A stretch of 64,000 nt of DNA from Lachnospiraceae bacterium (GCA_009911175.1 QXWX01000021.1:1-64000), one strand, 5' to 3'; shown: positions 53,515 through 62,477, numbered from the stretch's first letter. Made by a program: numbers and translations. Notes: a model not told the origin generated them from the letters alone.

Positions 53515-54885
53515 ATGCGGAAAGATATCGATAACGTTTTTTTTGAAAACAGCCCCCGGATTCAGGAATTAGCCCGCAAGTGTGAAGAGAACAACACGAT
53601 CAACAAGGAACTGTATACAAAATACGAGGTGAAGCGCGGACTACGTGATTTGAATGGAAAGGGTGTGCTTGCAGGCCTGACTAATATATCCGATGTCTGT
53701 GCCAAGAAGGTTGTCAACGGGGAAGAAGTGCCGTGCGCAGGGAGCCTCTACTACCGCGGATATAATATCAAGGACATTGTAAAAGGATTCCTGGATGCCA
53801 AGCATCCGGGCTTCGAGGAGACCACATACCTGCTCCTGTTCGGAGAGCTTCCGAACGCAAAGGAGCTGAAGGATTTTCAGGTGATGCTGGCAGAGCGCAG
53901 GATGCTGCCGCCCAATTTTTTCCGGGATGTCATTATGAAGGCGCCCAGCCAGGATATGATGAATAACATTTCCAGATGCATCCTGCAGCTGTATTCCTAC
54001 GATCACAAGGCGGACGACACCACGATTCCGAACGTGCTGCGCCAGAGCCTGAATCTGATCAGCCAGTTCCCGATGCTGATGGTGTATGGATTCCACGCGT
54101 ACAATTACCGCCGGGGCGAGGACCTGTTCATCTATGCGCCGGACCCGGCGCTTTCGGCTGCGGAGAATGTTCTGATGATGCTCAGGGAGGACCGCAAGTA
54201 TACCAAGCTGGAGGCCAAGATCCTGGATATGGCGCTGGTGCTTCACATGGATCACGGCGGAGGCAACAACTCCACATTTACGACTCATGTCGTGACCTCA
54301 TCCGGAACCGATACATACTCCACCATCGCGGCGGCCATGTCATCCTTGAAGGGGCCCAAGCACGGCGGAGCCAATGTCAAGGTGACCCAGATGTTTGAGG
54401 ATATGAAGAACACGCTTACGGACTGGACGGACGAGAAACAGATTCGGAAGTATCTGGAGGATCTCCTGGATAAGAAAGCATTTGACAGGAGGGGGCTCAT
54501 TTACGGGATGGGACACGCGATCTACTCTGTTTCCGACCCCCGTGCGGATATCTTCAAGCGCTTTGTGAAGCAGCTTGCAAGGGAGAAGGGACACCAGGAA
54601 GAGTATGCTCTATATGAAAAGGTAGAGCATATGGCGCCGGAGATCATCGGAGAAAAGCGCCGGATGTACAAGGGGGTCAATGCCAATGTAGACTTCTACA
54701 GCGGATTGGTCTACAGCATGCTGGATCTGCCGCCCGCGTTGTATACACCGATCTTTGCGATGGCGCGTATTGTAGGCTGGAGCGCGCACCGGCTGGAAGA
54801 GCTGACGAATGTAGACAAGATCATCCGTCCGGCATACATGCCGCTTGCGCCGTACCGCAGTTATGTGAAGCTGGAGGATCGCTAA
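53515..54885 (+). CDS. gltA: Citrate synthase
   Basis: A 456-residue citrate/2-methylcitrate synthase, condensing acetyl-CoA (or propionyl-CoA) with oxaloacetate. Family signature regions: HMDHGGGNNSTFTTHVVTSS with the catalytic His, SLKGPKHGGANVKV, MGHAIYSVSDPRA with the second catalytic His, and an Asp-containing VNANVDFYSGLVYSML. It has the about 70-residue N-terminal extension typical of clostridial forms. GAGGAGGAGAGG precedes ATG. It is monocistronic or forms a pair with the hydrolase 36 bp downstream. This clearly marks core chromosome between the defence island and the prophage. Confidence 0.95.
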   Translation: MRKDIDNVFFENSPRIQELARKCEENNTINKELYTKYEVKRGLRDLNGKGVLAGLTNISDVCAKKVVNGEEVPCAGSLYYRGYNIKDIVKGFLDAKHPGFEETTYLLLFGELPNAKELKDFQVMLAERRMLPPNFFRDVIMKAPSQDMMNNISRCILQLYSYDHKADDTTIPNVLRQSLNLISQFPMLMVYGFHAYNYRRGEDLFIYAPDPALSAAENVLMMLREDRKYTKLEAKILDMALVLHMDHGGGNNSTFTTHVVTSSGTDTYSTIAAAMSSLKGPKHGGANVKVTQMFEDMKNTLTDWTDEKQIRKYLEDLLDKKAFDRRGLIYGMGHAIYSVSDPRADIFKRFVKQLAREKGHQEEYALYEKVEHMAPEIIGEKRRMYKGVNANVDFYSGLVYSMLDLPPALYTPIFAMARIVGWSAHRLEELTNVDKIIRPAYMPLAPYRSYVKLEDR

Positions 54886-54921
54886 TCCATTATAGTTCAC
54901 GTGGAAGGGATGTTCAGGAGC

Positions 54922-55851
54922 ATGAAAAGCGAATTTTATTTTCCGTCAAAGGATGGCAATACGGAGATCCATACGATTGAGTGGAAGCCGGAAGGCGAAG
55001 TGAAGGCGGTGCTGCAGATGTGCCATGGCATGGTAGAGTACATCGACCGCTATGATGAGTTCGCGCAGTATTTATGCGGACAGGGATTCTATGTTGTGGG
55101 GAATGATCATCTGGGACATGGGAAGTCTATACAGAGCAAGGCGGAATATGGTTTTTTCCATGAGAAGTATGGCAATGCCTGTGTGCTGTCGGATATCCAT
55201 ACGCTGCGTCAGCGTACCATGAAAAAGTATCCGGAGATTCCTTACTTTATGCTGGGGCACAGTATGGGCTCGATCCTGCTGCGCCAGTATATCCAGACCT
55301 ATGGAACCGGGCTTGCCGGGGCGCTGCTGATCGGCGTCGTGGCGGAGCAGCCGGAGATTTCACTGCGTTTTGGACAGTTTCTGTGCCGCGTGATCGCGCT
55401 GGTGCGGGGATGGCATTACCGCAGCAGGCTTGTGGATAACGTGGTGACAGGCTCCTTCAATAAAAAATATAAACCGGCCCGTACCCGCGCGGACTGGGTG
55501 ACAGGCGATCCGGAAAAGCTGGATGCTTACGTTGCGGATCCTTTATGTTCCTTCGTATTTACGGTGAATGCCTATTATCATTTGCTGGAGGGGATGCGGA
55601 AGATGCAGAAAAAGGAGAGTGTTTTCATGATTCCGAAGACGCTGCCGATCCTGTTTGCGGCCGGAACGGACGATCCGGTGGGCAGATATGGAAAGGGAGT
55701 GCGGAAGATCTATGAGAAGTACAAGGCAGCCGGGATTCGGGATGTGTCTCTCCGGCTGTATGCAGGCGACCGGCATGAGCTGCTCAATGAGAGGGACCGG
55801 CAGCAGGTGACGGAGGACCTGTACCATTGGATTGAAGAGCGGGTGAAGTAA
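54922..55851 (+). CDS. Alpha/beta hydrolase, lysophospholipase/monoacylglycerol lipase type
   Basis: A 309-residue serine hydrolase (Hydrolase_4). The oxyanion-side motif CHGMVEYIDRYDEFA, a nucleophile elbow GHSMGS near residue 114, an acid in FAAGTDDPVG and the His in YAGDRHELLNE complete the triad. No signal peptide. ATG 54922 (MKSEFYFPSKDG) is favoured because homologues begin there; GTG 54901 and ATG 54910 are alternatives. Substrate is likely a monoacylglycerol or lysophospholipid. Confidence 0.87.
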   Translation: MKSEFYFPSKDGNTEIHTIEWKPEGEVKAVLQMCHGMVEYIDRYDEFAQYLCGQGFYVVGNDHLGHGKSIQSKAEYGFFHEKYGNACVLSDIHTLRQRTMKKYPEIPYFMLGHSMGSILLRQYIQTYGTGLAGALLIGVVAEQPEISLRFGQFLCRVIALVRGWHYRSRLVDNVVTGSFNKKYKPARTRADWVTGDPEKLDAYVADPLCSFVFTVNAYYHLLEGMRKMQKKESVFMIPKTLPILFAAGTDDPVGRYGKGVRKIYEKYKAAGIRDVSLRLYAGDRHELLNERDRQQVTEDLYHWIEERVK

Positions 55852-55860
55852 TAGCCATAG

Positions 55861-55969
55861 AAAAGGGGCTGTCGGGAATTGCGGATTGCCCGCAAGATAT
55901 TGTTTTGCTGCATTGTAAATCACAGCAATATCTTACGGGCATATATCTGTTTCGAGACAGCCCCTTTTT
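55861..55969. terminator. Large hairpin/terminator between convergent genes
   Basis: AAAAGGGGCTGTC at 55861 pairs with GACAGCCCCTTTT at 55956, and an inner arm GCCCGCAAGATATTG pairs with CAATATCTTACGGGC. The 109-bp fold with T-runs on both strands probably terminates the hydrolase and sortase transcripts from either side. Confidence 0.75.
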
Positions 55970-56011
55970 ATGCGCTTTCAGAAAATCTCTTGTCTCCATC
56001 CTTGCAGCTGA

Positions 56012-56938
56012 TTATGACGGAGGCGCTTCCGGTGTCCCTGTATTTTCCGGGGTTCCCGCCGGATCTGCGGCCGGGGCTGCTGCAGCCGGATCCGTGGGAT
56101 TTGCCGCATTTTCCGCGGGCTGGCTTACGATCTGTTTTTGATTGACCAGCTTCGCAACGATCAGGCGGCGGTTGTTGGGCCGGTCTCCGATACAGGTGGA
56201 CAGGGTGACCAGACGATCTTCGGGAGTTACGGTCATATCCTCCGCAAACTGGTTCTGCGGCTCCGGTATGCCCTGCAGCTCCTGGATAAACGCCGGCACG
56301 GAGTCTGGTACCTTCAGGTCATGGGTGGCGGAGATCAGTGTGTCGTCATGTACCACCTCTGCAATGATCTTATATTCAAGCTGTAGTTCCGGTGTGTAAA
56401 TATACATATCCCGGTATGTATCAAAAAATCCTCTGTCAATATAATTTTTCAGGTCTCCGAAGTAGGAACCGTCCAGCATGTCATGTCCATAGATGACAGT
56501 GATCGGATCGGTAAAGTCCTTTGCGTTGACCATTCGTGAATAGATTGAGCCAGGCAGTGCCGCTACGCCCTCGAAAGTGACGTTCAGGTAATAATCCTCT
56601 TCCTGTGTGGAACTCTGCATGACAGGATAATTGACCTGTGTGCCGGGGATTTCGATGAAAGCATAAGCATCCGGGTTGATGGCCCATAATCCCTGGAAAT
56701 CTATTTTCTGCGGCACGGTATCCAGGACCGGCTCCGGTTCCGGCTGTACTTCCGGTTCTTCTATCTTTATGGATTCTGCGGCCGCTTTTTTTACAGGTTC
56801 TTCGGGCTTGTCATCCTTGAGTTTCATGAATCCGATGCCTATGACGACACCTATGACACAAAGTGCCGCAGCAAGGATACCGACAAGAACCAGGATTAAA
56901 GTTTTATCATTCGTATGTCGTTTTCTTTTCTGATCCAT
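56012..56938 (-). CDS. Class B sortase with Pro/Ala-rich tail
   Basis: A 308-residue membrane-anchored transpeptidase attaching proteins to the cell wall or pilins to one another. One N-terminal helix (about 14-37), a Glu/Pro linker, and the sortase barrel from about residue 80. Catalytic His152 (VIYGHDM), Cys249 (TLSTC) and Arg258 (NNRRLIVAK) are present. The spacing and a long insertion before the Cys favour class B. After residue 263 a 45-residue Pro/Ala/Thr/Glu-rich tail is unusual. GAAAGGAGC precedes ATG 56938. No sorting-signal protein is in the window. Confidence 0.9.
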   Translation of the reverse strand: MDQKRKRHTNDKTLILVLVGILAAALCVIGVVIGIGFMKLKDDKPEEPVKKAAAESIKIEEPEVQPEPEPVLDTVPQKIDFQGLWAINPDAYAFIEIPGTQVNYPVMQSSTQEEDYYLNVTFEGVAALPGSIYSRMVNAKDFTDPITVIYGHDMLDGSYFGDLKNYIDRGFFDTYRDMYIYTPELQLEYKIIAEVVHDDTLISATHDLKVPDSVPAFIQELQGIPEPQNQFAEDMTVTPEDRLVTLSTCIGDRPNNRRLIVAKLVNQKQIVSQPAENAANPTDPAAAAPAADPAGTPENTGTPEAPPS

Positions 56939-57049
56939 ATTTTATGCTCCTTTCTCACCCTGATATCTTATCACTATCGAAGGAAAAAGGCAAATGGAAA
57001 TGTGAGGACGTCCAGCCAGCACCCGTGGAGGCTGGCTGGGGGGAGGAGA

Positions 57050-58027
57050 TCAGGAGACGCGTATGGCATTTCCGGCGTAGATAAGGTTGGGGTTGGAGAT
57101 TCCGTTCAGGGACATCAGGGTGGTGACGGAGGTCCCGAAGCGGACCGCGATCCCGCTCAGGGTGTCGCCGGACTGGATGGTATAGTACCGCGGGGCGGAG
57201 CCGCTTTTTTCCGGGACGCGTATGGTCTGGCCGGGGTGGATCAGATTCGGATCGGAAATGTTGTTCAGTGCGGCCAGCGCCTGGTAGGTGGTGCCGTATC
57301 TTACCGCGATCTCACTCAAGGTATCCCCGGGCTGGACGACATAGGTGATATAGTCCGCCGGGGGCGGTGTGGGTTTCGGCGGGGGAGTCGGCTTGCTGCC
57401 CAGGTGGTTCAGGCCGGCTTTTCGGATGACGGAAGCATAATCCACATAACCGGTGTCCAGGTCTACATTTCCTGCGATTCCGGGGATGCTTCCGGTGCTT
57501 GTGTACTGCCAGATGCCGTAGTCGATTCCATCGTAACGGCTGCCGTAACGGGCAAACCACAGTGCATAGCGCCGGTTCAGATCCCGGGAAAGATAGGTCT
57601 CCAGGAAATTCTGATTGCTGTAATACATGGCAAAATATCCCCGCTCCTCGATCCGGTCGCAGAAGGCTGTTACAATCTGGGTTGCCAGCGCAGGCGTGAT
57701 CGTTACACCGTTTTGTTCGGCATAGGTTACGGAAGCGTGTTCAATATCGTAGCAGATAGGATATTCCATCCGGTATGGGGCGATCACCTCCAGACATCCG
57801 TCCGCCTCCTTCCTGGCATCCTCCGGGCTGAGGGCATAGCAGAACCAGTACGCGCCTGCCGGGAGTCCGATGCGATTGCATTCGGCCGCGTTTCTGCGGA
57901 ACTGCTGGTCCGGCGTCCGGAAGCCATATCCGGCACGCAGCATGGCGAACTGATATCCGGCGCCTTTCACCTGCGCCCAATCTACAATTCCCTGAAATTC
58001 ACTGACATCAAGTCCCTTTATACTCAT
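57050..58027 (-). CDS. GH25 muramidase with two LysM domains
   Basis: A 325-residue peptidoglycan hydrolase. Residues about 1-205 form a GH25 lysozyme domain: [17 protein letters not shown] at the start and catalytic acids in ICYDIEH. A Pro-rich linker ([12 protein letters not shown]) joins two LysM repeats, each with YxVQxGDTLSxIAVRxGT followed by LNxISxPNLI. No signal peptide, so it would need holin or lysis for release; this and the position next to a prophage allow an endolysin role, though cellular homologues are also leaderless. AAAGGAG precedes ATG 58027. Confidence 0.9.
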   Translation of the reverse strand: MSIKGLDVSEFQGIVDWAQVKGAGYQFAMLRAGYGFRTPDQQFRRNAAECNRIGLPAGAYWFCYALSPEDARKEADGCLEVIAPYRMEYPICYDIEHASVTYAEQNGVTITPALATQIVTAFCDRIEERGYFAMYYSNQNFLETYLSRDLNRRYALWFARYGSRYDGIDYGIWQYTSTGSIPGIAGNVDLDTGYVDYASVIRKAGLNHLGSKPTPPPKPTPPPADYITYVVQPGDTLSEIAVRYGTTYQALAALNNISDPNLIHPGQTIRVPEKSGSAPRYYTIQSGDTLSGIAVRFGTSVTTLMSLNGISNPNLIYAGNAIRVS

Positions 58028-58127
58028 GAAAAACTCCTTTCTCAGGATGATGTTCTGTCTCTTTATTATATGAAAGAAAATCCGGGTTGCTCATAATTTA
58101 TTAATAATTTCATAAAATAAAAATATT

Positions 58128-58151
58128 AAAACCCCGTATTTACGGGGTTTT
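58128..58151. terminator. Rho-independent terminator after the integrase gene
   Basis: AAAACCCCGTA-TT-TACGGGGTTTT is a perfect 11-bp stem with T-runs on both strands. It is 31 bp past the integrase stop and on the edge of the prophage remnant; the left attachment site may be nearby but no repeat can be matched inside the window. Confidence 0.75.
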
Positions 58152-58181
58152 TGGACAATTTTGTCACTAACGTAAACGAAA

Positions 58182-58986
58182 TTATGTACTGTTTTTCACT
58201 GGAATTTTAATCTTTTCAATCTCTTTTCGAAGCTCCTCAACTGTCCTGTGCCCATAGACCTTGTTTGTAATATCTTGGAAAGCATGTCCAAGCATACGTT
58301 TCCGATCATTTTCATTCACCTGATATTTCTCACAGAGCATGGAAAATGTGTGTCTGGCATCATGGGGAGTATGTCTCTGCATCCCGATCCGCTCCAAAGT
58401 CTCATACATCCTGTTCCGAAATGTGTTTGGCGTTATATCCAGAATTGTACTCTGCTTTTTTATAAAGTGCTTTACTAAAGCATAGATTCCAGAGTGTATC
58501 GGGACAATACGATCTTTCCCGGCATTGGTTTTGACTCCGCCCCGGAAATATTTTTGTTCCAGATTCACCTCCATAGATTCATATGCTTTTATCGTGTAGC
58601 CAGAATAGCACATGATCAGAAGAAATTCCACGATAGGATCATTCTTGTGCTTCCAGAGTATTGCAAGCTCGTCCTCAGAAAATGGGATGCCATGTTCTTC
58701 GTCTTCCGCTTTCTTTGGTGCTGTTCAGAGTCCGGTTCTGGTCGAAGTCGTTCAGGGTCCGTTCGAATCCCGGATAATAGGTTCCGGCATGCCAGGCAGT
58801 CAGGACGGCAAAGCCCTTCATATAATCATCCACGTAGCAGATCGCTTTCACAGGGGCGTATTGGCCGGGGGCGATCAGCTCTGTGGAAGGCGGATAGACG
58901 CCATAGGGATTACGGCGCTTTCCGGACAGTTTTTTGATGGATCCGTAGCCGTTGGGGAGCTTGGGGTATTTCTTTTTACGTGCCAT
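58182..58986 (-). pseudogene. Prophage tyrosine recombinase, internally deleted
   Basis: The N-terminus (MARKKKYPKLPNGYGSIKKL, ATG 58986 after AGGAGG) is a normal phage integrase start, but after about 100 codons the frame changes and most of the core-binding domain is missing. The C-terminal catalytic domain resumes at HGIPFSEDELAILWK and contains TPHDARHTF, MLGHAF and the terminal Tyr in KVYGHRT. The first catalytic Arg position, normally in YSGWR, reads YSGYT. The gene is non-functional on two counts. Confidence 0.8.
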
Positions 58987-59140
58987 TGTATCATCCTCCT
59001 GAAAAAAAGGTATAAAAATAACAGCCTGTCCATTGCAGGCCGCCACCAAAGATGATACAATACGTTTGTGCTAAATTTTGATTGTACATCTTCGGATGTA
59101 TCTAAAGACCGTTCCTGTTGGCGCAGGGGCGGTTTTTCAT

Positions 59141-59686
59141 TTACGGTAGAAAATCAGATATTTTGATTGTCAGGTCATCAAATATATGAGTTTGTATCGG
59201 ATCATCAAAGGTATGTTGACATGAATCCTCCTCACCTTCAAAGCAATAGGTTTGGACGATTTTTGTTATGGGATTCACGATCCAGTATTCCCGTACCCCA
59301 GCAGTACGATATTTGAAAAGTTTTATGGAATAGTCCATCCGGGAGGTGCTGGGGGAAGTAATCTCAATGATCCAGTCGGGAGCGCCTTCGCATCCCCGAT
59401 CGGACAGCTTATCTTTATCACAGATAACGGAGATGTCCGGCTCTACCCATACCTTATCATTAGAGTTTAGATTTACTGCAAACGGGGCGGGATAAACTTC
59501 GCAAGAACCAGACTTATTTTTTATGTGGTTATGGATTACTGATGTCAGTTCCATAATAAGTTTTTGATGAATCCGGTTCGGTGGCGCCATGGCGTACAGC
59601 TTCCCATCGATCAGCTCCGCACGCTGGCCGTCCGGAAGGTTCCAGTAATCTTCGGATGTATAAACTTGTTTTTGTGGTAATGGCAT
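59141..59686 (-). CDS. Uma2-family putative endonuclease (DUF820)
   Basis: A 181-residue protein of the Uma2/DUF820 restriction-endonuclease-like family. Motifs: PNRIHQKLIMEL, VEPDISVICDK (catalytic Asp region), PDWIIEITSPSTSRMDYSIK (E-x-S/K) and YRTAGVREYWIVNP. AAGGAGTGAT precedes ATG 59686. It lies in the prophage remnant, on the integrase strand. Family function is unproven. Confidence 0.87.
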   Translation of the reverse strand: MPLPQKQVYTSEDYWNLPDGQRAELIDGKLYAMAPPNRIHQKLIMELTSVIHNHIKNKSGSCEVYPAPFAVNLNSNDKVWVEPDISVICDKDKLSDRGCEGAPDWIIEITSPSTSRMDYSIKLFKYRTAGVREYWIVNPITKIVQTYCFEGEEDSCQHTFDDPIQTHIFDDLTIKISDFLP

Positions 59687-59706
59687 AATATCACTCCTTC
59701 CTACTA

Positions 59707-59988
59707 CTATAGATTCAATTGCTGCAAATCAAACCACTTTAATCTTTTGTAGATATCTCCACGGCTATCGATCTCTTCCACAGATATTATTTTGATCACA
59801 TCATCAACTGTATATAATATTCTTATATTTCCGACTTTCATTCTGTACATGTTATGGCCTTGCAATTTTTTTATATCTGTTCCTTTTGGAAGTTTGTATA
59901 TTGCGATTAACAACCGTTCCTGTATTTTTCGAGGCTGCTTTTTTTAAAATTTTTCAGCAGATTTTTGGATGATGATTTTATAATTCAT
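59707..59988 (-). pseudogene. RelE/ParE-type toxin with a nonsense codon
   Basis: From ATG 59988 the frame reads MNYKIIIQKSAEKF, then TAA (59946-59944) where homologues have Leu (TTA), then KKQPRKIQERLLIAIYKLP, GHNMYRMKVGNIRILYTVDD and VEEIDSRGDIYKRL. That is a full-length 93-codon RelE toxin with a single stop at codon 15. Its ATG overlaps the antitoxin TGA by four bases. A truncated product from the downstream ATG/TTG codons would lack the first strand and helix. Confidence 0.85.
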
Positions 59989-60203
59989 AGTTTTACTCCT
60001 AATTCAGACGCAAGCGTCTCGATTGGAACACCATGTCCATCATTTACCATTTTTGCACGTTCAATCATTTCTAAATCCCATTCATCGGGTTCTATTTCTT
60101 CAATATCGGTTTTTGCAATATCCAGAATAAGATTTGTAATATATGCAAGTTTATATTCTGGCAATCCGTCAATGATCTGTTTTAATTTTTCTCTTTCACC
60201 CAT
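59985..60203 (-). CDS. RelB-like antitoxin
   Basis: A 72-residue acidic protein (MGEREKLKQIIDGLPEYKL, then DGHGVPIETLASELGV) preceding a RelE-type toxin with ATGA overlap, the classic antitoxin-first order. The C-terminal GVPIETLASELGV resembles antitoxin tails in this lineage. AAATTTAGGAAGG precedes ATG 60203. The toxin gene is disabled, so the antitoxin is now probably dispensable. Confidence 0.72.
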   Translation of the reverse strand: MGEREKLKQIIDGLPEYKLAYITNLILDIAKTDIEEIEPDEWDLEMIERAKMVNDGHGVPIETLASELGVKL

Positions 60204-60245
60204 GATTTTTGTCCTTCCTAAATTTTTATATAAATACTGATACGG

Positions 60246-60713
60246 TTATACCATTTTCATCACTGCTAAGTTTGGGATAAAGTATATGGTATAGTTATCA
60301 ATATTTGTCATAATCCCATATTTATCCCGGTAGCATTCTATACATTCCAGAAGATATTCCTCCGTCACATTTAGAAATTCGGAGATTTCATACTGATTTT
60401 GGCATCCAGCTTCGTATGCCTTGACAATCCCCATCAGCCCGATCGTGCGCTGGTATCCGTTTAGCCGCGCCTGCCGTTCCTGTTTCCGGTTCCATGAGAC
60501 GGACATATCAATGATGTTGCCTACGGTGGTTTCATGGTGGCCTAGCTCTTCGGCAAGGACGCAGGCTTTTTCGGCTGTCGTTTTCAATTTGTTTGATAGA
60601 GCTATATTTCCATCTATGTATAAACCGGAAAGATGTTCGGATAACGGAAAATCTTCATCTATAAAAATACCTTTAGAATCAGCCTCGTGTAATAATTTTC
60701 CATAGTTATTCAA
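60246..60713 (-). CDS. ImmA/IrrE-family metallopeptidase
   Basis: A 155-residue protein. The zinc-peptidase motif reads LAEELGHHE (HExxH equivalent with E-x-x-H-H order of ImmA: AEELGHH), followed by CQNQYEISEFLNVTEEYLLEC. Such proteases cleave the phage or ICE repressor to induce the element. The repressor gene lies just upstream in the same transcript. GGGGAGTTG precedes ATG 60713. Confidence 0.83.
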   Translation of the reverse strand: MNNYGKLLHEADSKGIFIDEDFPLSEHLSGLYIDGNIALSNKLKTTAEKACVLAEELGHHETTVGNIIDMSVSWNRKQERQARLNGYQRTIGLMGIVKAYEAGCQNQYEISEFLNVTEEYLLECIECYRDKYGIMTNIDNYTIYFIPNLAVMKMV

Positions 60714-60762
60714 ATAATCAACTCCCCTTTTATGTATGGATCGGTGGCTATACGAAACAAAA

Positions 60763-61086
60763 TCATTTTTTGCGCTTATTTCTAATAAATTCTATATAGT
60801 TTGCAACATCTTCTTGCTCTGCTTCAGTCAAATCAGACGTATCAAGATGAGCTGCGACAGTGATAGGTTCATATTTCGTGTTTAGCATCATTTTTTCTAA
60901 ATCATCAGCAGAAATGCCGATCGCTTGACATATTTTACATACGTTTACATATCCCGCTTTTTCAGCGCCCCGTTCTAAAATAGCCTTAACAGTTGAATAA
61001 GGCAAGTCTGATTTTTTTACTATATCAGAAACTTTTATATTTTTTTCAGCCATTAATTTTCTTAATATTTCAGCTCTTTGTTCCAT
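60763..61086 (-). CDS. XRE-family prophage repressor
   Basis: A 107-residue repressor. Helix-turn-helix at about residues 5-60 (LRKLMAEKNIKVSDIVKKSD, then STVKAILERGAEKAGYVNV), then a short C-terminal helix (LTEAEQEDVANYIEFIRNK). AAGGAGGTAACC precedes ATG 61086. With ImmA downstream it forms an ImmR/ImmA-like switch. It faces a divergent rightward promoter with several candidate operators. Confidence 0.87.
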   Translation of the reverse strand: MEQRAEILRKLMAEKNIKVSDIVKKSDLPYSTVKAILERGAEKAGYVNVCKICQAIGISADDLEKMMLNTKYEPITVAAHLDTSDLTEAEQEDVANYIEFIRNKRKK

Positions 61087-61107
61087 GTCGGTTACCTCCT
61101 TGCTTCA

Positions 61108-61222
61108 ATATTACAATATTGCGTAAAGAAAGTAAATATAAAATTGCAAGATTCTGCAAAAAATATGCTGATAATTGCGCATATTGCAATATCGTAATAA
61201 TATAAAAGCGCAATTGCGCAAT
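61108..61222. promoter_or_regulatory. Divergent prophage promoters with repressor operators
   Basis: Leftward: TTTACT and TAATAT (plus 61131-61136 and 61108-61113), 17-bp spacer, reads into the repressor. Rightward: TTGCGC (61175-61180) and TAATAT (61198-61203), 17-bp spacer. Palindromic or half-palindromic TTGCGC/ATTGC motifs recur four to five times (near 61116, 61143, 61173, 61184, 61207, the last AATTGCGCAATT), probably repressor sites. Confidence 0.68.
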
Positions 61223-61241
61223 TTCAAGGAGGTGAGTAATA

Positions 61242-62135
61242 TTGATTACAGTAAAAGTAAATAATCTTGAAGCGGAAATGAAGAGAAAAGGAATATCAAG
61301 GAATGATATTGCGCAGGGCTTTGCGCATGGAGATTCTTATGAAAAGCTGGTAAGGAACCTCCGGCAGAGATTTGGAAAGGTCAGCCGGAAGGATGCTTAC
61401 AGGCTGATCTATACGGAAGGGACTTATGTGATGGCGGAGGCCACCATGCAGCCCTTCACAGAGGATTTTGAGGAGTATCGGCTGTCCACTGCGGCAGATG
61501 GGAAAGTATGTGATATCTGCCGGGAGCTTGCAAAAAAGAAGTTCCGGATCCAGGACAGACAGCCAGGTGTGAACTTTCCTCCGCTCCATCCCTGGTGCAG
61601 ATGCACGTTTACGATCGAGGTAGAAGACTGGGATAAGTGGATGGAGGATTATGAGCAGAGACACGGGAATGTGCAGGCTGGAAAAATTGCAAAAGGGTTG
61701 AATGATGGAGGGGAAAATGCTATACTTGGTGAAACAAACGATAAGGAAAAAGCGGATGTGCATATAGTAGGTAAGATTGATAAAAATATTTATAAATGCA
61801 TAACAGAAGACATCATAACAGATGAAGTTATTATAACGGATGAGCGTATTCAGCATATCAGGAAAAGACATCCGAATGACTACGAACGATTTTATAGTTA
61901 CATACCGGAAATTATAGAGAATCCAGATTATATTATTGAAGCGAACAAGTCGAATACAGCCGTAATTTTGAAAGAAATTGAAGAGCAAGGTGAAAAATTC
62001 AAATTGGTTTTACGCTTAAAGGTGGAAAGTGATCCGGCAGAGTACAAGAATTCGATTATGACATTTTGGTATATCGGAGATACAACTTGGAGGAAGTCTT
62101 TGAAAAATAAGAAAATACTTTACAAGCGTGAATAA
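61242..62135 (+). CDS. Fusion of Cro-like N-terminus, MuF head protein tail and PBECR-type nuclease
   Basis: A 297-residue chimera. Residues about 1-25 (MITVKVNNLEAEMKRKGISR) look like the start of a phage Cro/XRE repressor. From about residue 27 (GDSYEKLVRNLRQRF) the text is the C-terminal part of a phage minor head (MuF) protein with CDICRELAKKKF and HPWCRCTF. After a linker, residues about 195-297 resemble the PBECR2 toxin domain (phage barnase/EndoU/colicin/RelE-like): ITDERIQHIRKRHPNDYERF. TTG 61242 follows AAGGAGGTGAG. I infer that a deletion from cro to the head genes produced it. It is open throughout and has the rightward promoter. Confidence 0.78.
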   Translation: MITVKVNNLEAEMKRKGISRNDIAQGFAHGDSYEKLVRNLRQRFGKVSRKDAYRLIYTEGTYVMAEATMQPFTEDFEEYRLSTAADGKVCDICRELAKKKFRIQDRQPGVNFPPLHPWCRCTFTIEVEDWDKWMEDYEQRHGNVQAGKIAKGLNDGGENAILGETNDKEKADVHIVGKIDKNIYKCITEDIITDEVIITDERIQHIRKRHPNDYERFYSYIPEIIENPDYIIEANKSNTAVILKEIEEQGEKFKLVLRLKVESDPAEYKNSIMTFWYIGDTTWRKSLKNKKILYKRE

Positions 62136-62156
62136 AAAAGGTACAATAGTCGTACA

Positions 62157-62453
62157 GATAAACAGAGAGACTTTGAGGTGAAAAGTGCGTCGTCATGCGC
62201 CACATGCTTCGGCAATGGGCAAAAGAGATGCCGGGAGTGACGCTCCGGCCAAAGTTTCTCTGTTATCGTTTTACGTAGAGGGAAGGACTTTTTGAGGTGG
62301 AAGATTTCGTACGGTCCACACGCCGATGGTACTGACAGGGGAAACCCGAGAGATGCAGGAGAAGCGTACGCCTGCCAAAGAGTTCTGGTTCTTTTATCTT
62401 ATAGAATTATATTTGATGAAATAAACCACCAGTCATTCAGGCCGGTGGTTTTC
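62157..62453 (+). ncRNA. Candidate structured RNA
   Basis: A long closing stem pairs GATAAACAGAGAGACTTTG (62157-62175) with CAAAGTTTCTCTGTTATC (62250-62267), with one bulge and one wobble. Inside are at least two hairpins (GCCGGGAG-TGACG-CTCCGGC at 62230-62249, and CATGC/GCAATG). A second segment to about 62385 contains CGTACG and GGTGGA/TCCAC pairings. No ORF covers 62136-62477. A terminator at 62424 closes the unit. No family is recognised. Confidence 0.55.
62424..62453 (+). terminator. Rho-independent terminator
   Basis: AACCACC (62424-62430) pairs with GGTGGTT (62444-62450), followed by TTC. It terminates the MuF gene and/or the candidate RNA. Confidence 0.65.
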
Positions 62454-62477
62454 TTATGCGAATTTGGAGGTTCACAC

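Noticed and set aside
62320..62365. 5S rRNA-like text (CGCCGATGGTACTG, then GGGG-AAA-CCC and GAGAG)
   Set aside because: It resembles the 3' half of 5S rRNA, but the 5' half and terminal stem are missing and no rRNA genes adjoin. Treated as part of the candidate structured RNA.
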